A stretch of DNA of 64,000 bases from JBBROS01 sp965217935 (GTDB lineage: Bacteria; Pseudomonadota; Alphaproteobacteria; Acetobacterales; Acetobacteraceae). Positions 34,972-43,231 of the stretch are shown here, in pieces (position 1 is the stretch's first letter; each line of letters starts with the position of its first letter). The position numbers were made by a program, and so were the translations under genes. The notes under the pieces were generated by a model that was given only the letters and a program-made list of their open reading frames with translations, was not told the origin of the DNA and did not search any database. The stretch is taken from assembly GCA_965217935.1 (NCBI GenBank), contig OZ244581.1, positions 2,356,001 through 2,420,000 on the forward strand, in the 5' to 3' direction.

Positions 34972-35891
34972 ATGACAGGGTGCGACGAGGACCTGGAGGC
35001 GATCAAGGCCGGCGTCAGCTGCGCCGTGCTGCTGGAGCGGCACGCCTACCAGCTGGACAAGAGGGGCAGCACGCGGAGCTGCTGGAAATACCGCCGCGGC
35101 CCGCTGGAGACCATCATCGTCAACCATCACCGCCGCGGCTGGTGGAGCGCCGACGACCGAACCAGCAAGGGCGACGTGATCGCGCTGGCGCAGCACCTCG
35201 ACCCGGGGCTCAACCTCGGCCACGCGCGCAAGCTGCTGCGCGGCCTGGTCGGGCTCAGCCCTTGCTGTCCGGAGGCGCTGCGCCGGCCGAAGCAGGGCCG
35301 TCCTGCGGCACCGGCGCAGCAGCGCCGGGAGCGGGCGCGGCGGCTGCGGCGGGGATCGCCGGCATGGGATTACCTGGCCGGGGCGCGTGGCCTGCCGGAG
35401 AGCGTGCTGGCGGCGGCGGACGCGGCGGGCGGCATCCGCGAGGGGTCGTAAGGCTGCGCCTGGTTCGCCTACCGCGACCTGGCCGGCGCGGTCACTGGCA
35501 TTGAGATGCGCGGGCCGGCGTTTCGCGGCCTGAACGAGGGCGGGGCCAAGACGCTGTTCCGCCTGCCCGGCGGGCGCGGGCGGCTGCCCCGCATCGCCGT
35601 CAACGAGGCCCCGATCAACGCGCTCAGCTTGGCGGCGCTGGAGAGCCTGCGCCGCGACACGCTGTATCTCTCGACCGCGGGCGGCATGGGGCCGCGCACG
35701 CTCGCCTGCCTGCAGGCGCTGCTGCGGAATGCGGCCCCGGACCCGCGGGCGGTCCTGGTGTCGGCGACCGCTACGCCTGCGACCTGGCCGACCTGGCATC
35801 GGCGGCGGGCGTGCGTCACCGGCGGTTGCGGCCGCAAGGCGGCCTGAACGATTGGAACGACGTCCGGCGGGCGAGGGGAGGGGGCGGATGA
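34972..35891 (+). pseudogene. DUF3991/TOPRIM-type plasmid protein, broken
   Basis: A protein of about 310 residues typical of conjugative plasmids. The N-terminal part, ELEAIKAGVSCAVLLERHAY-like and RTSKGDVIALAQHLD, is the zinc-finger-like DUF3991 region; it is followed by AWFAYRDLAGAVTGIEMRG and the TOPRIM start RIAVNEAPINALSLAALESL. A TAA at 35449-35451 falls where the frame reads REGS-stop-GCAWFAYRD. Near 35760 a deletion removes the expected acidic TDND motif and shifts frame; the end (LASAAGVRHRRLRPQGGLND) is in that second frame. Nicking or primase-linked functions are therefore lost. Confidence 0.65.
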
Positions 35892-36232
35892 GCGGCGAGG
35901 GGCCACGGACGGAGCCGGCGCCGCACGGCCCCGCCGCTCCGTCCGAGGACTGGGACCCGCCCGGCCCGCCATCCATGCGCGAGCCAAGCCCGGCCGCGCG
36001 CGCGTTCGACGCGCGGCGCCGCCACGCCTGTGGCGGCAAGCGCGCCCATTTCGGGTTCGGGTCGCCGTTGACCCCGAAAGGCCAGGAGTGATGGGCGTGC
36101 TTCGCCCACCGCTCGGAGGTGGAACAGGCCCTGAACGGCGCCCGCAACCGCGATGGCCCCGGGGGCGCCACTCGGCTTGTCATAGCCCAAATCCGGGCAG
36201 CGGACGCGCATTGGCGCCTCGGCTTGGGGTAG
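35888..36232 (+). pseudogene. Small plasmid-module protein with in-frame TGA
   Basis: The ATG overlaps the TGA of the TOPRIM pseudogene. The first 67 codons are proline-rich and end HFGFGSPLTPKGQE before a TGA at 36089-36091. The same frame continues WACFAHRSEVEQALNGARNR to a TAG at 36230-36232, so this was probably one protein of about 113 residues with a Trp-to-stop change. I do not recognise the family. Confidence 0.4.
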
Positions 36233-36321
36233 GTCCGGGATACGTGCTTATGCCGACCGCTTGGCGCGCGATAGGCCGTCTCGCGATGCAGTGAGATACA
36301 GCGGGAAAAGGCGCCAGGACG

Positions 36322-36403
36322 ACAGCAGGCCGGGGAGAGACAAGTGCCACTGCCGCAGTGGGCGCCGCGAGGGTAAAGGCCGCAAGCGGCCCGCCTGCGC
36401 AAT
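36322..36403. repeat. Dispersed repeat, copy 2
   Basis: About 80% identical by eye to 39542-39622. It contains GTGCCACTGCCGCAG and the perfect palindrome GGCCGCAAGCGGCC. It precedes the PEP-CTERM relic. The similarity to copy 3 resumes at GTGCTGACCGACA (36420 and 39780). Confidence 0.6.
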
Positions 36404-36414
36404 CTTGGCAGCGC

Positions 36415-37033
36415 GCGGCGTGCTGACCGACACGGCATCGACCGGGCAGGCATCATGCCCGGTCGCGGCGGCTCCGCCCGCGAGCGCCGGATATGCCAAC
36501 TCCTTCACCGGCACTTCCGCCGGCCAGGGCATCGTCCCCGGCCATGCCACGAACCACCACGCCATCCCGGTTGTCGGCGCCTCGGCCACCAAACTCACCT
36601 ATCTCACCGGCAACTACGGGTCGGCCCAAACAACGTCCGCATCGTCGGCCGGCAACACTTTTTTCACCGGCGGCCCCGGCCAGATCGCCTTCGATTGGGC
36701 CTACGGCTAATCCATCCTTGTCCTGCTCTGGGGTTCAATCGACATTCGGAACTCGCTCGAGTTCCTGCACGGCGGCGTCTCGATCGGAACCGCCGACGGG
36801 CGCGATGCCCAGAACGCAGCGCATACGTCACGATCGCCAGCAGCCAGAGCTTCGACCGGGTTGTCGCCCGCAGCACGGATCCGTCTTTCGAGTTCGCGGC
36901 CCTCGTCTCCACGCGGGCAACCGACGTGCCGGAACCACCCGCCCTTAAGCTGCTCGGCGTTGGCCTGGCGGGCCTAAGCGTCGTTCGCAAGCGCTTTGGG
37001 TCCGGCTCATTCCGTCATTATTGGAACCACTAG
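36415..37033 (+). pseudogene. PEP-CTERM-anchored protein, broken
   Basis: The C-terminus has a PEP-CTERM sorting signal: VPEPPALKLLGVGLAGL followed by VVRKR, a proline-glutamate-proline motif, one hydrophobic helix and arginines. Such proteins are exported and processed by an exosortase. The N-terminal part, reading ANSFTGTSAGQGIVPGHATN, is in another frame with a TAA at 36708-36710 after FDWAYG and a further shift near 36815. The start has been replaced by sequence shared with the dispersed repeat. No exosortase gene is visible in the window. Confidence 0.65.
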
Positions 37034-37065
37034 CGCGCCGGGCTAGCTTGGAACAGACTGCTCAG

Positions 37066-38457
37066 ATGCCAACAGCCGCCGTCCTCGACACGATCGAACA
37101 ATCCCTGGATGCTGCCCGTGAGCGCTGGTTCGACTTCCTGCGCATCCCCAGCGTCTCTGCCCAACCCGGCCACGCCGCGGACTGCCAGCGTGCCGCCGCT
37201 TGGCTTCGCGGCCAATTGGCCGAACTTGGTTTCGACGCCGCGGTGCATGAAACCCCGGGCCACCCGGTCGTCTTGGCGCACCACGCCGGGCCAGGCCCGT
37301 CCGCGCCGCACGTCCTGTTCTACGGCCACTACGACGTCCAACCAGCCGAGCCGCTTGACCTCTGGTCCGCCGCCCCGTTCGACCCGAAGCTCACGGACGG
37401 TCCTCATGGCCCCCGCGTGATTGCCAGGGGCGCCGTCGACGACAAAGGCCAGGTCATGCTTTGGCTCGAGGCCCTGCGCGCCTGGCACGCCACCCAAGGC
37501 ACGATGCCGGTCCGCGTCACCGTGCTGGTCGAAGGCGAGGAGGAAGTCGGCAGCCTCAACCTCGAACCCTTCCTGACCGCCAACCGCCAGGCGCTCGCCG
37601 CCGACATCGCGGTGATCAGCGACACCGGTATGTGGGACATCGACACGCCGGCTCTCACCACCCGCCTCCGCGGCATCGCCTATCTGCAGCTCAACCTCAA
37701 AGCCGCCAACCGGGATCTTCACTCCGGCCAATTCGGCGGGTCCGCCCGGAATCCGATCAACACGCTCACCCGTATTCTCGGCGGCCTGCACGACACGGAC
37801 GGCCGCGTGCAGCTCCCCGGCTTCTACGACGGGGTGCAAGATATCCCGCCAGCCCTGGCGGACGAGTGGGCCGGCCTTGGCTTCGACGAAGCGAAGTTCC
37901 TCGGCGGCATCGGCCTTGCCCACCCGGCCGGCGAGCGAGGCCGTCCAGCCTTGGAGCGTCTGTGGGGCCGTCCGACCGCCGACATCAACGGCATTTGGGG
38001 CGGCTATCAAGGCCCCGGCTCCAAGACAGTCATCGCCGCCGAGGCGGGCGCGAAAGTCTCCTTCCGCCTCGTGCCCGGCCAAGACCCGGCGAAAATCGTT
38101 GCCGCGTTCAAGACCTTCGTCAACGAAAGGCTTCCCCCGGACGTCGCCGCCACGATCGATGAGTTGGGCGCCGCCCCCGGCGTTGCCATTCCTACCGGAA
38201 GCCGCTGGGTCAAAACCGCCCAGCAAGCCCTGGCCGACGAATATGCCCGCCCGCCCGTCCTGATCGGCAGCGGCGGCAGCATCCCCGTCGTCGAGAGCCT
38301 GCATCGCCTCCTCGGCATCGACAGCCTGCTGATGGGCTTCGGCCTCGAAGACGACCAGGTTCACTCCCCGAACGAGAAGTTCGAGTGGACATGCTTTCAC
38401 CACGGAATCCGCGCCCACGCCCGCCTGCTCGGCGCACTGGCTCAGGATCAACGCTGA
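37066..38457 (+). CDS. M20-family dipeptidase (metallopeptidase)
   Basis: A 463-residue zinc peptidase of the M20 carnosinase-like group, which cleaves dipeptides in the cytoplasm. Metal ligands appear in order: H and D in FYGHYDVQPAEP, D in GAVDDKGQ, the catalytic glutamates in VEGEEEVGS, D in VISDTGMW, and the last histidine near HSPNEKFEW. SARNPINTLTRILGGLHD lies in the lid domain. The ATG at 37066 fits homologues. It is an intact single gene inside a zone of relics. Confidence 0.9.
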   Translation: MPTAAVLDTIEQSLDAARERWFDFLRIPSVSAQPGHAADCQRAAAWLRGQLAELGFDAAVHETPGHPVVLAHHAGPGPSAPHVLFYGHYDVQPAEPLDLWSAAPFDPKLTDGPHGPRVIARGAVDDKGQVMLWLEALRAWHATQGTMPVRVTVLVEGEEEVGSLNLEPFLTANRQALAADIAVISDTGMWDIDTPALTTRLRGIAYLQLNLKAANRDLHSGQFGGSARNPINTLTRILGGLHDTDGRVQLPGFYDGVQDIPPALADEWAGLGFDEAKFLGGIGLAHPAGERGRPALERLWGRPTADINGIWGGYQGPGSKTVIAAEAGAKVSFRLVPGQDPAKIVAAFKTFVNERLPPDVAATIDELGAAPGVAIPTGSRWVKTAQQALADEYARPPVLIGSGGSIPVVESLHRLLGIDSLLMGFGLEDDQVHSPNEKFEWTCFHHGIRAHARLLGALAQDQR

Positions 38458-38471
38458 CGAGGCAGCGGACG

Positions 38472-38735
38472 CTAAGCCAGCGCCGAGGCGATGGCATCCC
38501 ACTCCGCATCGAGCGATCCGGACCCTTCGGGCTTCCCGGCCCGGGAATACCAATACTGCGCATTCGGCAGATCGCCCTCGACCCGGTGCAAGTAGGCATG
38601 GACCCAGGCAGCCTCTTTGCCTGGGTCGCTCTGCGCCGCCTCATGCGCCCGCTCCCATTCGCCGCGAGCCGCCCACCAGAGCGCCGCCAGGGACGCGCGG
38701 CCGGGAACGTTGGGTTGGTCACGCAGCGACGGCAT
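38472..38735 (-). CDS. Small conserved hypothetical protein
   Basis: An 87-residue protein with ALWWAARGEWERAHEAAQSD and AYLHRVEGDLPNAQYWYSRAGK, which looks like a helical repeat of TPR or Sel1 type. Similar small proteins are common in Acetobacteraceae, function unknown. The ATG at 38735 is chosen because AAAGGA lies eight bases upstream; an earlier start would add 12 residues. Convergent with the dipeptidase gene, 14 bases apart. Confidence 0.65.
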   Translation of the reverse strand: MPSLRDQPNVPGRASLAALWWAARGEWERAHEAAQSDPGKEAAWVHAYLHRVEGDLPNAQYWYSRAGKPEGSGSLDAEWDAIASALA

Positions 38736-38771
38736 CCGAAGTCCTTTCAGCGTCAGCGTAGCTTGGCGCAC

Positions 38772-39467
38772 TCAGGCATAGCTGAAATATAGATACGATC
38801 CTGCCGCCTGCGTGCCAACCGAGACATGCAGCGCTTTCGCCTGCGCAACGCTCAACCCGGCGAACGTGATGCTGGCGTCGATCCCGTCCCCAATCCGCCC
38901 GACGGCCTCCACGACGTTAGCGCGCAACGTCGCCCCGGTCGGACCCGGCGCCTCATCGACTTGATCGTCCCAGTAATAGCCTGACACTCCCCGGCACGAG
39001 TTTCCACAGTGTCGCAGCATCCCGGCGTGAAAGATGCGCAACGCATTCCAAACCGGCGCATCGCCCCGCTCGTCGGTGAAGAACGTGTCGGTCCCGGTCC
39101 TGCGTGCCCGTAAGAAATGAGAGCCGGCGCCACCGTCCAGCTCGTTCCGTCCTGACACTATCTGGGTCGAATCCTGTCCGTCCCCGCCATGCAGGAAGAC
39201 ATTCGCCATGAAAGCCGGCAAAGCCACGCCGTTCGGGCTGCTCCAGTTGTAGCGCCATTGCAGGTACGAGGGCGCCCCTGGGAGACCCTCCAACGGCAAC
39301 GCCCCCCGCTGCCCCGTCACGCTGCGGATAGATTTAACCACCGACACCGAGTCATCCTGCGCGACCCAGGACAAAATCGTCGCCCGTACCGCAGCCGAGA
39401 TCCGCATGAAATGGACCGCTATCGCATTGACTGTAGCAAGCCGCTGTGTCGGATGGAGTCGGCGCAC
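38772..39467 (-). pseudogene. Remnant of an RTX/VCBS-like secreted protein
   Basis: The frame of up to 231 codons contains NELDGGAGSHFLRARRTGTD, TDTFFTDERGDAPVWN and ASITFAGLSVAQAKALHV. These resemble the C-terminal part of calcium-binding glycine-rich adhesin or hemolysin-type proteins of Acetobacteraceae. The N-terminal repeats are missing, and the start of the frame is unlike the family. The end SYLYFSYA seems natural. It is probably a truncated relic and not a functional gene. Confidence 0.45.
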
Positions 39468-39541
39468 TCGGCTGGGCTGAACCGTTCAAGCGATCGGCCA
39501 ATCGTTTGCCAAGGCTCGCAGGGAACGGCGACAGGAAGACA

Positions 39542-39622
39542 GCAGGTCGGGGAGAGGCGAGTGCCACTGCCGCAGCGGACGCCGCAAGGATAAAGGCCGC
39601 AAGCGGCCCGCCCGTGCCGCGC
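39542..39622. repeat. Dispersed repeat, copy 3
   Basis: Third copy of the repeat at 34786 and 36322. It shares GTGCCACTGCCGCAG and the palindrome GGCCGCAAGCGGCC with copy 2. Downstream, CCCGTGCCGCGCGC matches copy 1. It precedes a small membrane-anchored ORF. Confidence 0.6.
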
Positions 39623-39698
39623 GCCCGTGCCGCGCCGCCGGCGCAGCGGCGCTCCGGTTCGGTCTTCGAGGAGAGGACCGAACCGGAAAGGCGACATC

Positions 39699-39842
39699 AT
39701 GAGACCACGACATGCGAAGACGGCGCTGGGCGCGCTGCTGCTGGCGCTCGCGCTCTATGCAATCCTGGCGGCGCCCGTCGTGCTGACCGACAGCGCATCC
39801 ACGGCGCCGGCGTCACGCCCGATCGCGACGGCGCAGCCATGA
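39699..39842 (+). CDS. Small secreted or membrane-anchored protein
   Basis: A 47-residue ORF with one hydrophobic helix (LGALLLALALYAILAAPVVL) after four basic residues, and a short Thr/Ser/Ala tail. GGAAAGG lies about eight bases before the ATG. The tail VVLTDSASTAPAS resembles the start of the PEP-CTERM relic after copy 2 of the repeat, so the two shared an ancestor. It may be a leftover signal peptide and not a gene. Confidence 0.35.
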   Translation: MRPRHAKTALGALLLALALYAILAAPVVLTDSASTAPASRPIATAQP

Positions 39843-39912
39843 GTGAAGCCGACATCGAGCCTGAACCGGCCGGGCCGGCACGGACCCTGTTCTGGGTGAA
39901 AGCACAATCGTG

Positions 39913-40607
39913 ACCACGGACGCGCTCGCCTGCCAGCGCGAGATCGCCCGCAAGGTCATCGAAGGCGGCGACGATGCGCTGGCGCTGAAGGGCAACCAAG
40001 GCGCGCTGCGCGACGACTTGCGCCGGTTCCTCGACGACCCGAAACGCGGCGCCAGCGTGAGCAAACCCATGATCAACGCGGATCACGGCCGCATCGACCC
40101 GTATGGCCATGGTCTCCGCCGATGTCGGCTGGCTGCAGGACGCCCATGCCTGGCCCGGCCGCCATCGGCAAAATCGTCCGCACCCGGGAAGCCGCAGCCA
40201 CGATGACAGGCACGATGCCAGGCACGATGCCAGGCGCGACGGCAGGCACGACGACCACCGAAACCGCATGCTGCCTGCTCAGCGCCGCCCTCTCCGGCGA
40301 ACGCCTCAGCGAGGGTGTCCGCTCGCACCGGGGCATCGAGAACCGCCTGCACTACAGGCTGGACGCCGTCATCAACGAGGACCAGGCCAGAAGCCAGTCG
40401 GGCCATGAGCCGCAAAACCTCGCCATCCTGCGGCGCATGGCACGCAACGGGACGCAGAAGGATACGGCCAAGGGCTCGCCTCGGGGCAAATTCAAGCGCG
40501 CTGGCTGGGACGACAAATACCTGGCAAGCCTCATCGCCCTGTTCTGGAATGGGGTTGCCCTGTTAAGTCCAGCCAAAGGTCTTGCCATAAACGATAGTCA
40601 GGCCTAG
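39913..40607 (+). pseudogene. ISAs1-family transposase remnant
   Basis: The C-terminal half of an ISAs1 transposase. The first frame has TTDALACQREIARKVIEGGD, LALKGNQGALRDD and NADHGRID. After a frame change near 40090-40130 come CCLLSAALSGERLSEGVRSH, GIENRLHYRLDAVINEDQAR and RGKFKRAGWDDKYLASLIAL. The N-terminal half is missing. A run of short tandem repeats interrupts it at about 40199-40254. It lies directly upstream of the tRNA gene. Confidence 0.75.
40199..40254 (+). repeat. Short tandem repeats in the ISAs1 relic
   Basis: Imperfect 12-base units of the type AGGCACGATGCC repeated about four times (encoding TMTGTMPGTMPGATAG). Intact ISAs1 transposases have no such repeat at this place, so it is a local expansion in dead sequence. 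Confidence 0.5.
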
Positions 40608-40626
40608 TGATTGGCTAGCTTAAGAA

Positions 40627-40701
40627 GCGGGCGTAGCTCAGGGGTAGAGCACAACCTTGCCAAGGTTGGGGTCGAGGGTTCGAATCCCTTCGCCCGCTCC
40701 A
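40627..40701 (+). tRNA. tRNA-Gly (anticodon GCC)
   Basis: A complete cloverleaf. The acceptor arm GCGGGCG (40627-40633) pairs with CGCCCGC (40691-40697). The anticodon arm CCTTGCCAAGG gives GCC, decoding GGC and GGU glycine codons. The T-loop is GGTTCGAATCC. The 3' CCA is encoded at 40699-40701. It stands alone between an ISAs1 relic and a histidine kinase gene and may have served as an integration site, but no integrase or duplicated tRNA end is visible. Confidence 0.97.
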
Positions 40702-40862
40702 ATATTTCAATAGTTTAGCAGGGGGATCGGGTGCTTACCCCGCCCTTCTCGCATTCCCGGGTAAGCAGGAGGTAAGCGGTCTCCGGCCTGTCCAAGTCAA
40801 CTTGGGCGTAGCTGGGCGCAGGTGCAGCTGCGAGAGGAGCCGAGTCAAGGGCGAGTGGGCCC

Positions 40863-41624
40863 TCACGCAATCACGGGGAACGTGATGGACATGCTGGTTC
40901 CCTGATCGGAGCTCATCTGCTCAATCTCGCCCCCGATCTGGCGGGCAAGTGCGGCCATAAGCTTCTGCCCGGAGCCCCCCGGCCTCGGGTTTTTGGTGCC
41001 GTGGCCGTTGTCGGCAACGGTCAACCGGGCTTCGCCGTACTCGACCCGGGATGTCAGTTTGACGGTGATGCGCCTGTCCTCGTCGCCGAAGGCATGCTTG
41101 ACCGAATTCGTAGCCGCCTCGTTCAAAATCAGCCCAAGCGGCACGGCACGGTCGATGACTAGCTCGATCTCATCCGCATCGACCTCGATCGCGACATTGT
41201 CTACCTGCTGCTCTATCGAGGCACATAGGGATCGCAGGTAGCTTGCGACGTCGACCGCGTGCAGGTCCTCCCGCGGCGAGAGCTGGTCGTGGGCGAGCGA
41301 GATCGCGTTGATTCGGTTCGCGACGTGATCGAGCACCCGGTGAACGTCGGCGCTGTCCAGCCGGCGCTTCTGGATCGCGATGGAGGCCAGGATGAGCTGG
41401 AAGTTGTTCTTCACCCGATGCTGCATCTCGCGGAGCAGCGTCTCGCGGGTTAGAAGCTGGGCTGCTGCGACTGCAGCCGCCTCGGCCCCGCCACGGTCCG
41501 AGCTGTAGCGCTCCACGGCCGGCCCGATAACGGCGGCGGCAGCCAACAGGAACTCGATCGTGTCCTCGCTAAAATTGCGTTTCGTGGACGAGTCCCGCGG
41601 CCATGTGTCGATCCAGTACTCCAT
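40863..41624 (-). CDS. Sensor histidine kinase (HisKA_2 type), probably truncated at the N-terminus
   Basis: A 253-residue kinase. The phosphoacceptor box is LLREMQHRVKNNFQLI (residues about 63-78), of the HisKA_2 type used in general stress and light signalling. ATPase motifs are NEAATNSVKHAF and VADNGHG. Before the H-box only a short segment resembling the end of a GAF domain remains (EYWIDTWPRDSSTKRNFSED). Most relatives have a full PAS or GAF sensor, and the upstream DNA is an IS1182 relic, so the sensor half was probably lost. No response regulator is adjacent. Confidence 0.7.
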   Translation of the reverse strand: MEYWIDTWPRDSSTKRNFSEDTIEFLLAAAAVIGPAVERYSSDRGGAEAAAVAAAQLLTRETLLREMQHRVKNNFQLILASIAIQKRRLDSADVHRVLDHVANRINAISLAHDQLSPREDLHAVDVASYLRSLCASIEQQVDNVAIEVDADEIELVIDRAVPLGLILNEAATNSVKHAFGDEDRRITVKLTSRVEYGEARLTVADNGHGTKNPRPGGSGQKLMAALARQIGGEIEQMSSDQGTSMSITFPVIA

Positions 41625-41681
41625 CCCGCCGCCTGCGCTGGCTGTGCGATCAAGGCTCGCTGTACCGCCGGTCGCTGGCGC

Positions 41682-41827
41682 CGCATAAACCGCTGGGAGA
41701 ACGAGGCGATACTCGACCGCATGGCGGTGCGCCTCGCTAGTTCAGCCTGACCGCGCTCGCCTACAATCTCAGGCGGGCCGTCACCGTCATCGGCGTGCCG
41801 GGGCTGATCCGGGCCGTGCAGGCCTGA
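41682..41827 (+). pseudogene. IS1182-family transposase C-terminal relic
   Basis: Two short runs in different frames: RWENEAILDRMAVRLA and, from 41741, FSLTALAYNLRRAVTVIG with PGLIRAVQA and a TGA at 41825-41827. Both match the end of IS1182-type transposases with the sequence between them deleted. It lies just upstream of the truncated kinase. Confidence 0.55.
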
Positions 41828-42071
41828 TTTATTGACCTACGTGCCCGGTCACCGCCCGAAATACGCGTCCAGGCAAGCCAGCTCGCTACGATATCGCCAG
41901 CAAGTCCCCAAACAGCCTTGGCGCCACCACACCCGGACGAATGCTCTTCTGCGTAAACATCCCTATCAACACTCGAGTTCTCGCACGGTCTGGATGGTTT
42001 AGCGGGAAAGCGCCAAACACCTTACAACGAGCGAATGATGCGGCGCATCGCCTGCGGCGGCTGGCCGTAGC

Positions 42072-42240
42072 TGTAGGCGCTCGCAATCATCGGCATTCGT
42101 GCTCGCAAACAGCGCTGATTCCTGCTCGGATTAGCTGACAATGGGGCGAGGGTCGTGCTCACATTATCTGCCACTGTGCTTGCCATCATCGAGCCGTGCT
42201 TGCCAACGGAGGATCGTGCTCACATTGGCTGCCAATGAGC
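42072..42240 (+). repeat. Left 169-bp terminal inverted repeat with internal short repeats
   Basis: Holds about seven related 19-20-base units of the form GTGCTCACATTATCTGCCA: starting near 42078, 42098, 42122, 42154, 42175, 42195 and 42215. Units vary between GTGCTCACA, GTGCTCGCA and GTGCTTGCC starts. Arrays like this are transposase-binding sites at the ends of Tn5053- and Tn7-like elements. The inner edge lies 14 bases from the ATPase stop codon. Confidence 0.8.
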
Positions 42241-42253
42241 AGGGCTGCCTAGT

Positions 42254-43231
42254 TCAGATAGGCACTCCCGCCACGCGCAGTTGCTCGGTGAACTCGCGCG
42301 TGCGGTCCACGGCGAGGATGCCGGCGAGGAAATCGCGCACTTCGGCGGGCTTGGCCCGAAGCAACACGGTCAGCGCGGGTGCGTCGTAGCCGTTGCGGGT
42401 GAGCGTCGGCTCGAGGTCGTCGATGGCCCGCGACAGCACCTGTTCGACGATCTCGGCGGAGACGCGCTTCTCGCCGAGCCGGAAGGCGTGCTCGAACGCC
42501 AGGGTGAGGCGCATCTCGATCTGCAGCGCCGTGCGCAGCCGCTCGGCCAGTAGGTCGATCGCGTCGGCGTCCATGATGTCCGAGGGGTTGATGCCGTCGT
42601 CGGCGCAGGCTTTGAGGAGCCAGGCGATGAACTCGCGGCGGTGGCCGGACACGCCCTCGAACTCGAACGTGGTCGTGCGGTAGCCGATCTCCTCCATCTG
42701 CGGCCGGCGCAGGTCGTTGCGCAGCTTCGGATTGCCGATCAGCAGCACCGACAGGACCACGCCTGCGCCGGCCGCCAACTCCATCAGCCGCTTGAAGCCG
42801 GTCAGCGTCTTGTGGTGCAGTTCATGGGCTTCATCGACGATCAGCACCACAGGATGCTTGTTCTTGCGCATGAGGTCGCGCAGCTCGCGCTCGCGCCGTT
42901 CGGGTTGCTTGGGGATCTTGATCTTGCTGCGGTCGCCGGGCGTCAAGTCGTAGAACATGGCCTCGATGAGCGATGGCAGCGACGTGCGGCGCTTGTCGAC
43001 CGCCAGTGATTTCGCGACGGCGATCCTGTTGGATCGTCCGAGTTCTTCCTCGATACGGGTCAGCAGATGCGTCTTGCCCGAACCGACCAGCCCTGCCACA
43101 ACAACCAGCCGGGCGGTTTGCACGACGGCGTACCCCTCGCGAACCAGTGCGCGCTGGTGCTCGGTTTCAAAGTTGCCGGCTTGCTGGAACGGCTTGGCCA
43201 ACCCGAACTGCGTCTGCACGTCGGCGAGCAT
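42254..43231 (-). CDS. Transposon AAA ATPase (TniB/ExeA-like)
   Basis: A 325-residue ATPase that would regulate target choice and activate the transposase. Walker A is VGSGKTHLL (residues about 48-56), Walker B VVLIVDEAHEL, and sensor motifs include SVLLIGNPKLRNDL. The C-terminal part, about 90 residues, resembles TniB/MuB-type ATPases. The ATG at 43231 overlaps the stop of the transposase gene, showing coupling. All nucleotide-binding residues are intact. It is the last gene of the element, next to the left end. Confidence 0.85.
   Translation of the reverse strand: MLADVQTQFGLAKPFQQAGNFETEHQRALVREGYAVVQTARLVVVAGLVGSGKTHLLTRIEEELGRSNRIAVAKSLAVDKRRTSLPSLIEAMFYDLTPGDRSKIKIPKQPERRERELRDLMRKNKHPVVLIVDEAHELHHKTLTGFKRLMELAAGAGVVLSVLLIGNPKLRNDLRRPQMEEIGYRTTTFEFEGVSGHRREFIAWLLKACADDGINPSDIMDADAIDLLAERLRTALQIEMRLTLAFEHAFRLGEKRVSAEIVEQVLSRAIDDLEPTLTRNGYDAPALTVLLRAKPAEVRDFLAGILAVDRTREFTEQLRVAGVPI

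Noticed and set aside
34602..35006. A complete 134-residue HU-like gene on the minus strand
   Set aside because: Only the last 36 or so codons match HU; the rest is antisense to the TOPRIM pseudogene region and has no HU features.
40627..40701. Genomic island att site at tRNA-Gly
   Set aside because: No second copy of the tRNA 3' end and no tyrosine integrase is visible in the window, so integration at this tRNA is not supported.
42072..42240. CRISPR-like array
   Set aside because: The short units are imperfect, have no spacers of constant length, and are present as an inverted copy at the other end of a transposon; they are transposase-binding repeats.
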